Source: Hyphomonadaceae bacterium
Lineage (GTDB): Bacteria; Pseudomonadota; Alphaproteobacteria; Caulobacterales; Aquidulcibacteraceae
Assembly (NCBI GenBank): GCA_023384105.1
Contig: JAHDXR010000010.1
Span: 62,001-126,000 of the forward strand
Direction: 5' to 3'
DNA: 64,000 bases
Below, piece after piece: positions 30,136-39,143 of the stretch. The notes under the pieces are model-generated. The model was not told the DNA's origin. It made no database searches and saw nothing but the letters and a program-made list of their open reading frames with translations. The number at the start of each line of letters is the position of its first letter. The first letter of the stretch is position 1. The position numbers and the translations under genes were made by a program.

Positions 30136-31983
30136 ATGCAACTCTCAAGGCGCGCGCTGCTTGGCGCGACCGCGGCCGGCTTGGCGCTCGCCGCGTGCGG
30201 CCGCCAGGCGCAGAGCGGCGATCTCAACGGCATTCTCGAGCGGCTCTCGACCGACATCCTGCGTGAGATCCCCGAATACGCGACCAGCCTCGCCGTCTCC
30301 GAAGAGCAGGCCGGCGGGCGCTACATCGACCGTCTGAGCGATTACTCGAAAGAAGGGGCGCTGCGCCTGCGCGGCGTCGCCGAGCGCGCTCTCGGCGAAT
30401 TGCGCGCGTTGAACCGCGAGCGGCTCGAACCGAACGATCGCGTCACCTATGATATCGTGGCCACGGCGCTGCAGGACAGCGTCGACGCCGCCCGCTTCGA
30501 GCACGGCGGCGGCGCCCAGTCGCCCTATGTCGTGACCCAGCTCACCGGCGCCTACACCAGCATTCCGGACTTCCTCGCCAGCCAGCATCCGGTGACGAAC
30601 CGCGAACAGGCGGACGCCTATCTCGCGCGGCTCTCGGCTTACGCCCGCGCGCTCGATCAGGAAACCGCGCGCATCGGCGAGGATGCGGCGACCGGCGTGA
30701 TCCAGCCGAACTTCACCATCGCCGGCGCGGACGGCAATGGCGGCGCCGTCGCCCAGCTGGGCACCTTCGCGGCCACGGCGCCGGCGCAGACGGTGCTGGT
30801 GACGTCGTTGCAGAGCCGCCTCGCCGGCGTCGCCGACATCGCCGACGCCGACAAAGCCGCGCTCGCGCAGCGCGCCGAGCAGATCGTGCGCGACGAGGTG
30901 CTGCCGGCCTATCGGCGCCAGATCGACGCGCTCAACGCGGTCTTGCCGCGCGCGACCGCCGACGCCGGCGTATGGCGCCTGCCGAACGGCGCCGATCTCT
31001 ACGCGACCGCGCTGCGCGCCTACACCACCACCACCATGTCGCCGGAAGAATTGCACCAGATGGGCGTCGACCTCATCGCGCAGTTCACCGGCGAGATGGA
31101 TGCGATCTTCCGCGCGCAAGGCATGACCCGCGGCACGGTCAACGAGCGCATCAACGCGCTGGGCCGCCGTCCGGATCAGATCTTCCCGAGCACGGACGCG
31201 GGGCGCGAGGCGCTGCTGGCGATGCTCAACGAGCAGATGCGCGTCATCACCGCGCGCATGCCGGAGGTGTGCGGCGTGCAGGCGCGCGCGACGCTCGAAA
31301 TCAAGCGCGTGCCGGAATATATCGAAGCGGGCGCGCCGGGCGGCTATTATCAGGTCGCCGCGCTCGACGGTTCGCGGCCGGGCGCCTACTACATCAACCT
31401 GCGCGATCCGGCGAACGAGTGGCCGAAATTCACGCTGCCGACGCTGACCTATCACGAAGGCACGCCGGGCCATCACTGGCAGCTGTCGCTCCAGCAGGAA
31501 GCGGGCGAGATGCCGTTCATCCGCCGCGCGCTCCTGGGCTTCAGCGGCTTCAGCGAGGGCTGGGGCCTCTACGCCGAACAGCTCGCGGACGAGATGGGCA
31601 TGTACCGGAACGATCCGTTCGGCCGCATCGGCTATCTGCAATCGATGACGTTCCGCGCCTCGCGCCTCGTCGTCGACACCGGCATCCATCACATGCGCTG
31701 GACGCGCGAGCAGGCGATCGACTCGATGATGCAGGCGACGGGCGATCAGCGCTCAAACGTCACCACCGAAGTCGAGCGCTATTGCGTGTGGCCGGGCCAG
31801 GCGTGCAGCTACATGGCGGGCCGCCAGGCGCTCAACCGCATGCGCGACGGCGCGCGCGCGGCGCTGGGCGACCGCTTCGACCTGCGCGCGTTCCACGACC
31901 GCGTGCTCACCAACGGCTCGACGCCGCTGACGGTGACGGACGGGCTCGTGAACGAGTGGGTCGCGGAAGTGCAGCGCGCTTAA
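30136..31983 (+). CDS. DUF885 family lipoprotein (putative metallopeptidase-like)
   Basis: 615 aa, lipobox LALAACG; YHEGTPGHHWQLSLQQE motif of DUF885. Confidence 0.9.
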   Translation: MQLSRRALLGATAAGLALAACGRQAQSGDLNGILERLSTDILREIPEYATSLAVSEEQAGGRYIDRLSDYSKEGALRLRGVAERALGELRALNRERLEPNDRVTYDIVATALQDSVDAARFEHGGGAQSPYVVTQLTGAYTSIPDFLASQHPVTNREQADAYLARLSAYARALDQETARIGEDAATGVIQPNFTIAGADGNGGAVAQLGTFAATAPAQTVLVTSLQSRLAGVADIADADKAALAQRAEQIVRDEVLPAYRRQIDALNAVLPRATADAGVWRLPNGADLYATALRAYTTTTMSPEELHQMGVDLIAQFTGEMDAIFRAQGMTRGTVNERINALGRRPDQIFPSTDAGREALLAMLNEQMRVITARMPEVCGVQARATLEIKRVPEYIEAGAPGGYYQVAALDGSRPGAYYINLRDPANEWPKFTLPTLTYHEGTPGHHWQLSLQQEAGEMPFIRRALLGFSGFSEGWGLYAEQLADEMGMYRNDPFGRIGYLQSMTFRASRLVVDTGIHHMRWTREQAIDSMMQATGDQRSNVTTEVERYCVWPGQACSYMAGRQALNRMRDGARAALGDRFDLRAFHDRVLTNGSTPLTVTDGLVNEWVAEVQRA

Positions 31984-31989
31984 GCGCTG

Positions 31990-32052
31990 CGCCGGCGAGC
32001 TGGCGATACGCCGGCGGTCCATGGACCGCCGGCGCCCTCGCCGGCATGGCGC
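31990..32052. repeat. Family A, back-to-back arms downstream of DUF885 gene
   Basis: GCCGGCGAGCTGGCGATACGCCGGCGGTCCATGGACCGCCGGCGCCCTCGCCGGCATGGCG. Confidence 0.75.
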
Positions 32053-32099
32053 GACGGCTGCGGTTGGTGTTGACGCCTATCCGATAAGGCGCAGGCCGG

Positions 32100-32138
32100 C
32101 GTTTCATTTCATCCTGCACGTGGGTCGAAGCTGAAACG
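32100..32138. repeat. Short hairpin repeat, type D copy 2
   Basis: Reverse complement CGTTTCAGCTTCGACCCACGTGCAGGATGAAATGAAACG shares CGTTTCAGCTTCG and GTGCAGGATGAAA with 5014-5048. Confidence 0.65.
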
Positions 32139-32163
32139 CCGTCGCAACGGACGACGATGCGCT

Positions 32164-32784
32164 TCATGGCGCCAGGACGAACACCGCCTGTTCGGCGAAC
32201 CAGTTGGCGCGCCACAGCGTCCTGGCGAACGGCGCGCCGGTGTGGCCGCGCGAGATCGGCACGGCGCGCTCGACGCTCATGCGCATGTCGCGGGCGAGGC
32301 CGGCGAAATCGCGGACCGTGCAGGGCGCATCGTCGGTCCAGCGCGCCAGCTTGCCCTGAAATATCATGCGCAGCCGCGGGCGCCAGTGCCCGGCGTTGTT
32401 GATCGAGACGATCACCCGTTCGCCCACGCGCGCGGCCGTGCGCAAGACGGCGGCGGGATCGTGCAGCTTCATCAGCGCGTGCGAGAAGATGATGTAATCG
32501 AACGCTGCGCTCGGGAATTGTTCGAGGTCACGCTCAGCGTCGCCCTGCACCACCGAAAGCCCGCGCGAGACGCAGCGGTGCACTTTCGCCGGATCGATAT
32601 CCAGGCCGCGGACGCTGGCGCTGCATTCCTTGATCAGCATGCGCATCAGCGCGCCGTCGCCGCAGCCGACATCGAGCACGCGCGCGCCGTCGGCGACGAT
32701 CTGGGCGATCACGTCGTGATCGGCGCGCGGCTGAAGGCCGGTGCGTTCGACCGGCGCCGGATGAACGAGTTCAAGCTGCGCCAT
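32164..32784 (-). CDS. metW: Methionine biosynthesis protein MetW
   Basis: GARVLDVGCGDGALMRMLI, VRGLDIDPAKVHRCVSRGLSVVQGDAERDL; 1-nt overlap with metX. Confidence 0.94.
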   Translation of the reverse strand: MAQLELVHPAPVERTGLQPRADHDVIAQIVADGARVLDVGCGDGALMRMLIKECSASVRGLDIDPAKVHRCVSRGLSVVQGDAERDLEQFPSAAFDYIIFSHALMKLHDPAAVLRTAARVGERVIVSINNAGHWRPRLRMIFQGKLARWTDDAPCTVRDFAGLARDMRMSVERAVPISRGHTGAPFARTLWRANWFAEQAVFVLAP

Positions 32785-33950
32785 CAGCGGGCTCCTGCCT
32801 GCAGCGCCAGGCCGCGGGCGGTGGCGGCCGCGTCGATGAAGCCGGTCAGCGCCGCTTCGAACGCGGGTTCCTCGCCCAGATAGGCGTCGTGGCCGTTGTC
32901 GCTCTCGATCTCGATATACGAAGCCTCGGCCCCGGCGCCGATCAAGGCGCGGGCGATCTCGCGGCTTTCCTCGACCGGATAGCGCCAGTCGCTCGAAAAC
33001 GCGAACACGCCGTGCCGCGTCGCGGCGCTTTGGAACGCGTTGGAGAGCCGGCCGCCGAAATCGCTGGCGAGATCGAAGCCGTCCATCGCCCGCGAGAGAT
33101 AGAGATACGAATTGGCGTCGAAGCGATCAACATAGCCGGCTTGGTTCGGGCGCGCGAGGCCGCTGTCGTTCTCGACGGTGAAGCCGAAGCGCTCCTTGCT
33201 GCGCGCGCCGTCGCAGCGCGCCCGCACCTCGCTCGCGGAGAGGCCGGCGATCTGCGCCGCGGTGCGCGCCACGCCGACGCCGCGCGTGGGGCGCACGCCG
33301 TGGGTCAGGTAGGCGCCGTTGCGCCAGTCCGGGTCGGCCATGATGGCCTGGCGGCCGAGTTCGGCGAAGGCGATGTTCTGCGCCGACTGTTTCGCCGCCG
33401 CCGCCACCGTGGCGCAGGCGAAGACCCGGCGCGGATAGGCGCTCGCCCAGTTGAGCGCCTGCATGCCGCCGAGCCCCGGGCCGATGACGAGGAACAGGCT
33501 CTCGATGCCGAGCGCTTCGACCAGCATCGCTTGCGCGCGCATGGTGTCGCCGATGGTGATCGCCGGCAGGCGCAGGCCGTAGGGCTGGCCGTCCGGCGCG
33601 ATCGAGCCTGGGCCGGTCGAGCCCATCGAGCCGCCGAGCGTGTTGGCGCAGACGACGAAGAAGCGATTGGTGTCGATCGGCCGGCCGGGGCCGACGATGC
33701 GCGGCCACCAGGCCGGACGGCCCGTCACCGGGTTGGGGCTGGCGACGAACTGGTCTCCCGCCAGCGCGTGGCACACCAGCACCGCATTGGTGCGGTCATG
33801 GTTGAGCGCGCCATAGGTCTCGAACGCGATGGTCAGCGGCGCAAGCGTCTCGCCGCTCTGCAGCTGGAGCGGCGAGGTCTTGTCGAAGCTCAAGGAGCGC
33901 ACGCCGCCCGCCGCTTGCAGTTTCGCCGCCGCTCCGCCCGTGTGAATCAT
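32784..33950 (-). CDS. metX: Homoserine O-acetyltransferase
   Basis: IAFETYGALNHDRTNAVLVCHALAGDQF, CANTLGGSMGSTGPGS and GPGLGGMQALNWA; start MIHTGG at 33950. Confidence 0.95.
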   Translation of the reverse strand: MIHTGGAAAKLQAAGGVRSLSFDKTSPLQLQSGETLAPLTIAFETYGALNHDRTNAVLVCHALAGDQFVASPNPVTGRPAWWPRIVGPGRPIDTNRFFVVCANTLGGSMGSTGPGSIAPDGQPYGLRLPAITIGDTMRAQAMLVEALGIESLFLVIGPGLGGMQALNWASAYPRRVFACATVAAAAKQSAQNIAFAELGRQAIMADPDWRNGAYLTHGVRPTRGVGVARTAAQIAGLSASEVRARCDGARSKERFGFTVENDSGLARPNQAGYVDRFDANSYLYLSRAMDGFDLASDFGGRLSNAFQSAATRHGVFAFSSDWRYPVEESREIARALIGAGAEASYIEIESDNGHDAYLGEEPAFEAALTGFIDAAATARGLALQAGAR

Positions 33951-34073
33951 GGAGCGTATGCATAGACTGCTTCGCCTCTTAAGCATCCCCCGAAGCGGTG
34001 CGCCGCTGTTGATGACGCGCATCTGGCGCGGACGTTGGCGGTAGCGGCGAAAGGCGGCTATGGTCGCGCCGAT

Positions 34074-34898
34074 ATGAACGACGCCGCTCCCCCGCCGCCG
34101 GACGACCCGAACGATCCGATCGGATCGGTTCGGCGCCAAATCGACGACCTCGACTCCCAGCTGCTCGCGCTGGTGACGCAGCGGCTTCAGCTTGCGGAGA
34201 AGATCGTCCAGGCCAAGGCGCCGCAGTCGGGACTGCCGATCCGGCCCGGCCGGGAAGTGGCGCTGCTGCGCCGGCTTGTTTCGGAGGCGCAGCCGCCGCT
34301 GGAGCGCGAACTGGTGGTTGAGCTGTGGCGGGCGCTGATCGGCGCCAGCCTGCGCCGCCAGCGCGTGATCGATGTCGTCGTCGGCGGCGGCCGCGGCGAT
34401 CCCACGCGGCTGTTCGACATCGCCCGGCGTCATTTCGGCGCCCGAACGCGGATCAAGGATGTCGGCGAGCCGCAGATGGCGCTGCAGAAGGCGGCCGAGA
34501 ATCCGGACGCATTGGTGGCCATCACCTGGTGGCCGTCCGCGCCCGGCGTCGGCGCCTGGTGGCCGGCGCTGAGCGAGCGGCGTTTTCACTCCCTCAACAT
34601 CATCGCCGGCCTGCCGCTGCTCGCGACCACCGACGAGCCGGAAGCGGCGCTGTTCGCCGCCAGCCCGATCGAGCAGGCGGGCGGCGACCAGACCATGCTG
34701 TTCGTGTTCGACCGCCATCACCGGCTGCAGCGCGCGCTGAAGGAGGCGGGTCTCGCCGGCGTCGAGGCGGCGCGGGCCGAGCCGCGGGCGCTGGTCCGTG
34801 TCGAGGGCTTCGTGCCGGCGGACGATCCGCGGCTTGCGTTGATGCAGCGGGCGCTGTCCGACGACGTGCGCGTGCTTGGCTCCTACGCGCGGGTCTGA
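34074..34898 (+). CDS. Chorismate mutase (AroQ-type) with ~170-aa uncharacterised C-terminal region
   Basis: IGSVRRQIDDLDSQLLALVTQRLQLAEKIVQAK... RPGREVALLRRLV AroQ domain; rest unassigned. Confidence 0.85.
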   Translation: MNDAAPPPPDDPNDPIGSVRRQIDDLDSQLLALVTQRLQLAEKIVQAKAPQSGLPIRPGREVALLRRLVSEAQPPLERELVVELWRALIGASLRRQRVIDVVVGGGRGDPTRLFDIARRHFGARTRIKDVGEPQMALQKAAENPDALVAITWWPSAPGVGAWWPALSERRFHSLNIIAGLPLLATTDEPEAALFAASPIEQAGGDQTMLFVFDRHHRLQRALKEAGLAGVEAARAEPRALVRVEGFVPADDPRLALMQRALSDDVRVLGSYARV

Positions 34899-34900
34899 AC

Positions 34901-35818
34901 ATGGCTGTTGTCTTTGAACGCGTCGCCGTCATCGGCGTGGGCTTGATCGGCGCCTCGATCGCGCGCGCCGCGCGGGCCGAAGGCGCTGCCGGCGAGGTGG
35001 CGCTCTACGACGCCGACGAAGGCGTTCGCGCCCGCGCGCGCGCGCTTGAACTGGGCGAGGTGTGCGACAGCGCGGCAGCCGCCGCGGCGGGCGCCGATCT
35101 GGTGATCCTCGCCGTGCCGGTGGGCGCGATGGCCAAGGCGCTCGAGGCCGCAGCGCCCGGCGTGAAGCCGGGCGCGATCATCACCGACGTCGGCTCGGTG
35201 AAAGGCGCGGTGGTGCAGGCGCTGCGGCCGCTCGCGCCGCGAGACGCGCTGCTGATCCCCGGCCACCCGATCGCCGGCACCGAGCATTCCGGACCGGACG
35301 CCGGCTTCGCCACGCTGTTCAAGGGACGCTGGCACATCCTGACGCCGCTCGACGATCCGCGCCCGGAATACGCCGCCGGCCTCGACCGGCTCGAAGCGTT
35401 CTGGCGCGCGCTCGGCGCCAATGTCGAACGCATGGACCTGGCGCGCCATGACGTGGTGCTCGCGGTCACCAGCCACTTGCCGCACCTGATCGCCTTCAAC
35501 ATCGTGGCCATGGCGGAGGATCTGGAGAGCGTCACCGAAAGCGAGGTGGTGAAGTTCTCCGCGTCGGGCTTCCGCGACTTCACCCGCATCGCCGCCTCCG
35601 ATCCGACGATGTGGCGCGACGTGTTCCTGAACAACCGCGAAGCCGTGCTCGAAGTGCTCGGCCGCTTCTCGGAAGACCTGGCCGCGCTGCAGCGCGCGAT
35701 CCGCTGGGGCGAAGGCGATGCGCTCTACGACCTGTTCGACCGCGCCCGCCGCATGCGCCGCGAAGTGATCGAAGCCGGACAAGACACGCCCGCGCCGAAC
35801 TGGGGGCGGGAGAATTAG
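34901..35818 (+). CDS. tyrA: Prephenate/arogenate dehydrogenase
   Basis: VAVIGVGLIGASIARAARA, DVGSVKGAVV and LIPGHPIAGTEHSGPDAG. Confidence 0.94.
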   Translation: MAVVFERVAVIGVGLIGASIARAARAEGAAGEVALYDADEGVRARARALELGEVCDSAAAAAAGADLVILAVPVGAMAKALEAAAPGVKPGAIITDVGSVKGAVVQALRPLAPRDALLIPGHPIAGTEHSGPDAGFATLFKGRWHILTPLDDPRPEYAAGLDRLEAFWRALGANVERMDLARHDVVLAVTSHLPHLIAFNIVAMAEDLESVTESEVVKFSASGFRDFTRIAASDPTMWRDVFLNNREAVLEVLGRFSEDLAALQRAIRWGEGDALYDLFDRARRMRREVIEAGQDTPAPNWGREN

Positions 35819-35951
35819 GCGTCAGGCGCCAGAGTCATTCCGGGGCAATGCGCAGCATTGAACCCGGAACCCAGGGCCGCCGGTACGACATTGGCCCTGG
35901 GTTCCGGATCGCGCTCCGCGCGTCCGGAATGACTCTGACGCCTGACGCCTA
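35816..35951. repeat. Palindromic repeat family B copy 2, ends coincide with both convergent stop codons
   Basis: TAGGCGTCAGGCGCCAGAGTCATTCCGG ... CCGGAATGACTCTGACGCCTGACGCCTA; 28-nt arms with one mismatch. Confidence 0.9.
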
Positions 35952-36953
35952 ATACACAGGCGGCAGCGTCCGCACGGTGACGCCTTCGAGCCGCAGCACG
36001 CCGTTCCCGGCGTCGATGTCGAGGTCGATGTCGTCGCCGCTCAGCGCGAACGCGGCGGCGAGCAGGCCGAGGGCGCGGCGCGCGTCCCGGTCGACGTTCG
36101 GGCCGTTGGCGATGGCGCCGAACACCGGGCCGGGCCGCTCGATCGGCAGCTCCAGCGCGCCTTGCAGGCGGCGCTGGTCGTCGAGCCCGCCCCAGCCCGC
36201 GCCGGTGGTCTGCAGCGGCCCCCAATGCAGTTCGAGCGCTTCGAAGCGCAGACGGCCGCCGGCTTCGCGCCAGGCCGCCAGCGGATCGCCGGGCGACGGC
36301 CGCGTCAGCGCCTCGGCCTGCTCGACCACGATCGCCGCGCGCGCCGCAGACACATCCTGGCCGAACGCCTCGAAGCTGCGCACCGGGCGCGGCAATTGCA
36401 GCGCCTGAGCGTCGAACGCGACTTGGTACTCCCCGGCCGCGCGCGGGTCGGGGCGCACGTTGAGCACGATCTTGCGCGCGCGCAGCACGCCGTCCTTGGC
36501 GGGATCGTCGAGCGTCAGATTATCGGCTTCGATCCCGGCCGTCGCCAACCGGCCGCCGTTCATGCGCAGCGTCGCAATCAGCGCGTCGCCGGCGATGTTG
36601 GTGACGTCGCCGCCGGCGCGGGCGAAGGCGATCGGCGCCTTGGCCTCGAACGTCGCGTGTTGCGGGTTCAGCATGTTGAGGTGAAGGTCGCCGCGCGCGG
36701 TCGACGCTTCCCAGCCGCCGCCGGCCGGACCGTACGCGAGGTCATGCAGTTCGAACCGCAGCATCACCGGAAAGCCGTGACGGACGATGCGGCCGACATG
36801 GGCGCTGGCGCCTTCGGCCTGCTGCTCGGCGACGATTGCGCGGATGCGCTGCTCGGCCGCATTCGCGACGAAGTTCCAGTAGGCGATCCAGCCGATCGCC
36901 AGCACGATGAACACGGCCCACGGAACCGCGAGCCAAAGCCAGTTGCGTTTCAT
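35949..36953 (-). CDS. DUF2125 domain-containing protein
   Basis: N-terminal TM, GRIVRHGFPVMLRFELHDLAY; last gene of the plsC/ydcF/ftsX/ftsE gene run. Confidence 0.85.
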   Translation of the reverse strand: MKRNWLWLAVPWAVFIVLAIGWIAYWNFVANAAEQRIRAIVAEQQAEGASAHVGRIVRHGFPVMLRFELHDLAYGPAGGGWEASTARGDLHLNMLNPQHATFEAKAPIAFARAGGDVTNIAGDALIATLRMNGGRLATAGIEADNLTLDDPAKDGVLRARKIVLNVRPDPRAAGEYQVAFDAQALQLPRPVRSFEAFGQDVSAARAAIVVEQAEALTRPSPGDPLAAWREAGGRLRFEALELHWGPLQTTGAGWGGLDDQRRLQGALELPIERPGPVFGAIANGPNVDRDARRALGLLAAAFALSGDDIDLDIDAGNGVLRLEGVTVRTLPPVY

Positions 36954-37678
36954 GCGGCGATGGTTCTGCGCTGATCGGGCGGCAACAAGGCGTCGCCCTC
37001 GGTTTCGATCACGCGCTCCAGTTCGCGCATGAACTCTTCGCGCGGGAGGCCCGGCGGGATCGGCGGCAGAATCTTGAAGGTCACGCTGCCGGGGCTGCGC
37101 ATGAGGCCCTTCGGCTTCCAGATCAGCCCAGTGTTCAGCGCCACCGGCGTCACCGGGATGCCGAGGTCCTTGTACATGGCGGCGATGCCCGGCTTGTAGT
37201 CGGGCGGCGCGCCCAGCGGCTGGCGGGTGCCCTCCGGGAAGATCACCACCTGCCGGCCCTTCGCCACCGCTTCGCGCGCGCCGCGCACGACGCTCTTCAG
37301 CGCCTTGGCGTGGCCGCCGCGATCGACGGCGATCTGGTTCTGCTTCAGATAGGCGCCCATCACCGGCGCGCTGCCGAGTTCGGCCTTGTAGATGAAGGTC
37401 GGCTGCTTCAGGAACAGCGACGGCGCGATCGTGTCGAGCATCGACTGGTGCTTCATCGCGATCAGCGCGCCGCCCTCCGGAATGTTTTCCAGGCCTTCGA
37501 AGCTCACGCGCGCGCCGACGATCCAGCGCAGGCCCCACAGCGTCGTGCGCGCCCAGCAGCGCAGCGCGGTGTAGACGTATTTGTCGTCCGCCAGCACGAA
37601 CGGCCACAGCGCAAGGCCGATGACGGCCATCGCGCCGTAAAGCCAGACGACGAAAATGAGCGAGCGCAGCAGCTTCAT
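36950..37678 (-). CDS. plsC: 1-acyl-sn-glycerol-3-phosphate acyltransferase family
   Basis: IAMKHQSMLDTIAP (HxxxxD-type block), VIFPEGTRQPLGAPPDYKPG. Confidence 0.93.
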   Translation of the reverse strand: MKLLRSLIFVVWLYGAMAVIGLALWPFVLADDKYVYTALRCWARTTLWGLRWIVGARVSFEGLENIPEGGALIAMKHQSMLDTIAPSLFLKQPTFIYKAELGSAPVMGAYLKQNQIAVDRGGHAKALKSVVRGAREAVAKGRQVVIFPEGTRQPLGAPPDYKPGIAAMYKDLGIPVTPVALNTGLIWKPKGLMRSPGSVTFKILPPIPPGLPREEFMRELERVIETEGDALLPPDQRRTIAA

Positions 37679-38286
37679 GCGTCGTCTTTAGCAGCGCCGT
37701 CGCCGCGGCCAAGGTCGATCACCGCTTCGCGGCCGCGGATCACGAGATACTTCACGTACTCGGAAGCCAGCCGCGTCGCCGCGCGCAGATCGGTGCGCCA
37801 GAGCGCCGGGTCGGTCCAGCGCGTGCGCACCGGGTAGGGATGAATCTCCACCTCCGGCAGCGCCAGCGACAGCTCCGCCTGCGAGCGCGGCATGTGATAG
37901 TCGTCGGTGACGAGGATCAGGCTCTTGTAGCGGTGCTGGCGCGCCCAGGCCGCCGTCTCCGATGCGTTGCCCAGCGTGTCTTCCGCCGCGCGGCCGAGAT
38001 CGATGCAGCAGTCGCCGAGTTCGCGGTCGACCCCCAGCACTTCGTACAATTCCGCGTCGGTGACGATGCGGTTGACGCCTGAGATCAGCAGCCGCTCGCC
38101 CTTGCGCTCCTCCAGCAGACGCACGCCGGTGGCGAGCCGCTCCAGCGAGCCGCCGGTGAGGGCGACGATCGCTTCCGCTTGCGGCGGCTCGGCCGGCGCT
38201 TCGCGCACGCGTTCGGCAAAGCTCCAGAAGCCGGCGATGAACAGCAGCACGAAGCCGATGCCGAGCCAAGTCGCGAGAACGCGCAT
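37675..38286 (-). CDS. YdcF family (DUF218) protein
   Basis: AIVALTGGSLERLATGVRLLEERKGERLLISGVN, LVTDDYHMPRSQAELSLALP. Confidence 0.9.
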   Translation of the reverse strand: MRVLATWLGIGFVLLFIAGFWSFAERVREAPAEPPQAEAIVALTGGSLERLATGVRLLEERKGERLLISGVNRIVTDAELYEVLGVDRELGDCCIDLGRAAEDTLGNASETAAWARQHRYKSLILVTDDYHMPRSQAELSLALPEVEIHPYPVRTRWTDPALWRTDLRAATRLASEYVKYLVIRGREAVIDLGRGDGAAKDDA

Positions 38287-39143
38287 CAGCCCAGCCTTGC
38301 CGCCTGCGCATGGAAGTGCGCGGCGGCGCCGCGCGCGCCCGCGCCGGCCGCGACCGCTGCGCCGAGCGGCGCGGCGACGATGGGCGCGAGATCGATCGGC
38401 AGAATCATGTCGCGCAGAGTCTCGACGCTCGCGCCGGGAATGACCAGCAGCATCACTGCGCCGGCCGCGAGCCCCGCCAGCGCGGCGCCGGCGGCGCCGG
38501 CATAGAGCCCAAGCACCGCCGCCTCGTCGGCGATGCGGCCGGAGGCCTGGCTGCGCATCGCGCCGAGATCGCACATCACCGTCACCAGTTCGCGCCGCCG
38601 CGCCGCCAGCCCGCGCGCGGCGAGCCAGACGATCGCCGCCATCAGCGCGGCGAAGGCGAGCGCGCCCCACAGCGCCGCCGTCCGCACCCGCGCGGAAACG
38701 CCGCCGCCCGCGATCTCGCGCGGCGCCTCGATCACCTCCGCCGTCACCCCGCCCTGGGCGAGCGCGGCGACGATGTCGCCGGCGACGTCGGCGCCGGGCG
38801 AGGGCGTCAGCTCGATCTCGATCAGGCGGATGTCCGGCACGCTGGCCGGGCTGATCTCCACGCCGCCCCATTGGCTCAGCAATTCGGCGGCGCGGTTGGC
38901 GGTCATCCGGGCGGCGGTGAGCACGTGCGGAGCGTGCGCCAGCGCCGCTTCCGCCGCCGCCATGCCCTCCGGCCCCTCGGGCGCCAGCACCCGGACGACG
39001 GCGTAGGCGCTGCGCTGCTGCTCGTAATGGACGGCCAGCCGGTCCGCCGCGCGGGCGCCCAGGCCCGCCAGGGTCGCGGCGAAAGCGGCGAACACCAGCG
39101 TCAGGATCAGGGCGCGTTCTACGCCCGCGAACGGGTTCTTCAT
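38286..39143 (-). CDS. ftsX: FtsX-like cell division ABC permease
   Basis: FtsX-type TM layout and LVTVMCDLGAMRSQASGRIADEAAVLG; directly downstream of ftsE. Confidence 0.85.
   Translation of the reverse strand: MKNPFAGVERALILTLVFAAFAATLAGLGARAADRLAVHYEQQRSAYAVVRVLAPEGPEGMAAAEAALAHAPHVLTAARMTANRAAELLSQWGGVEISPASVPDIRLIEIELTPSPGADVAGDIVAALAQGGVTAEVIEAPREIAGGGVSARVRTAALWGALAFAALMAAIVWLAARGLAARRRELVTVMCDLGAMRSQASGRIADEAAVLGLYAGAAGAALAGLAAGAVMLLVIPGASVETLRDMILPIDLAPIVAAPLGAAVAAGAGARGAAAHFHAQAARLG

Noticed and set aside
33951-34073. Possible SAM-type riboswitch upstream of metX (hairpin GCTTCG...CGAAGC in the leader)
   Set aside because: No match to SAM-II or SAM/SAH conserved cores that I could recognise. 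Infernal with RF00521, RF01727 and RF01826 would decide; a hit above threshold would reverse this.
33951-34721. MetX fused to an upstream ~250-aa domain (ORF 32784-34721)
   Set aside because: The extra segment is the antisense frame of the chorismate mutase gene.
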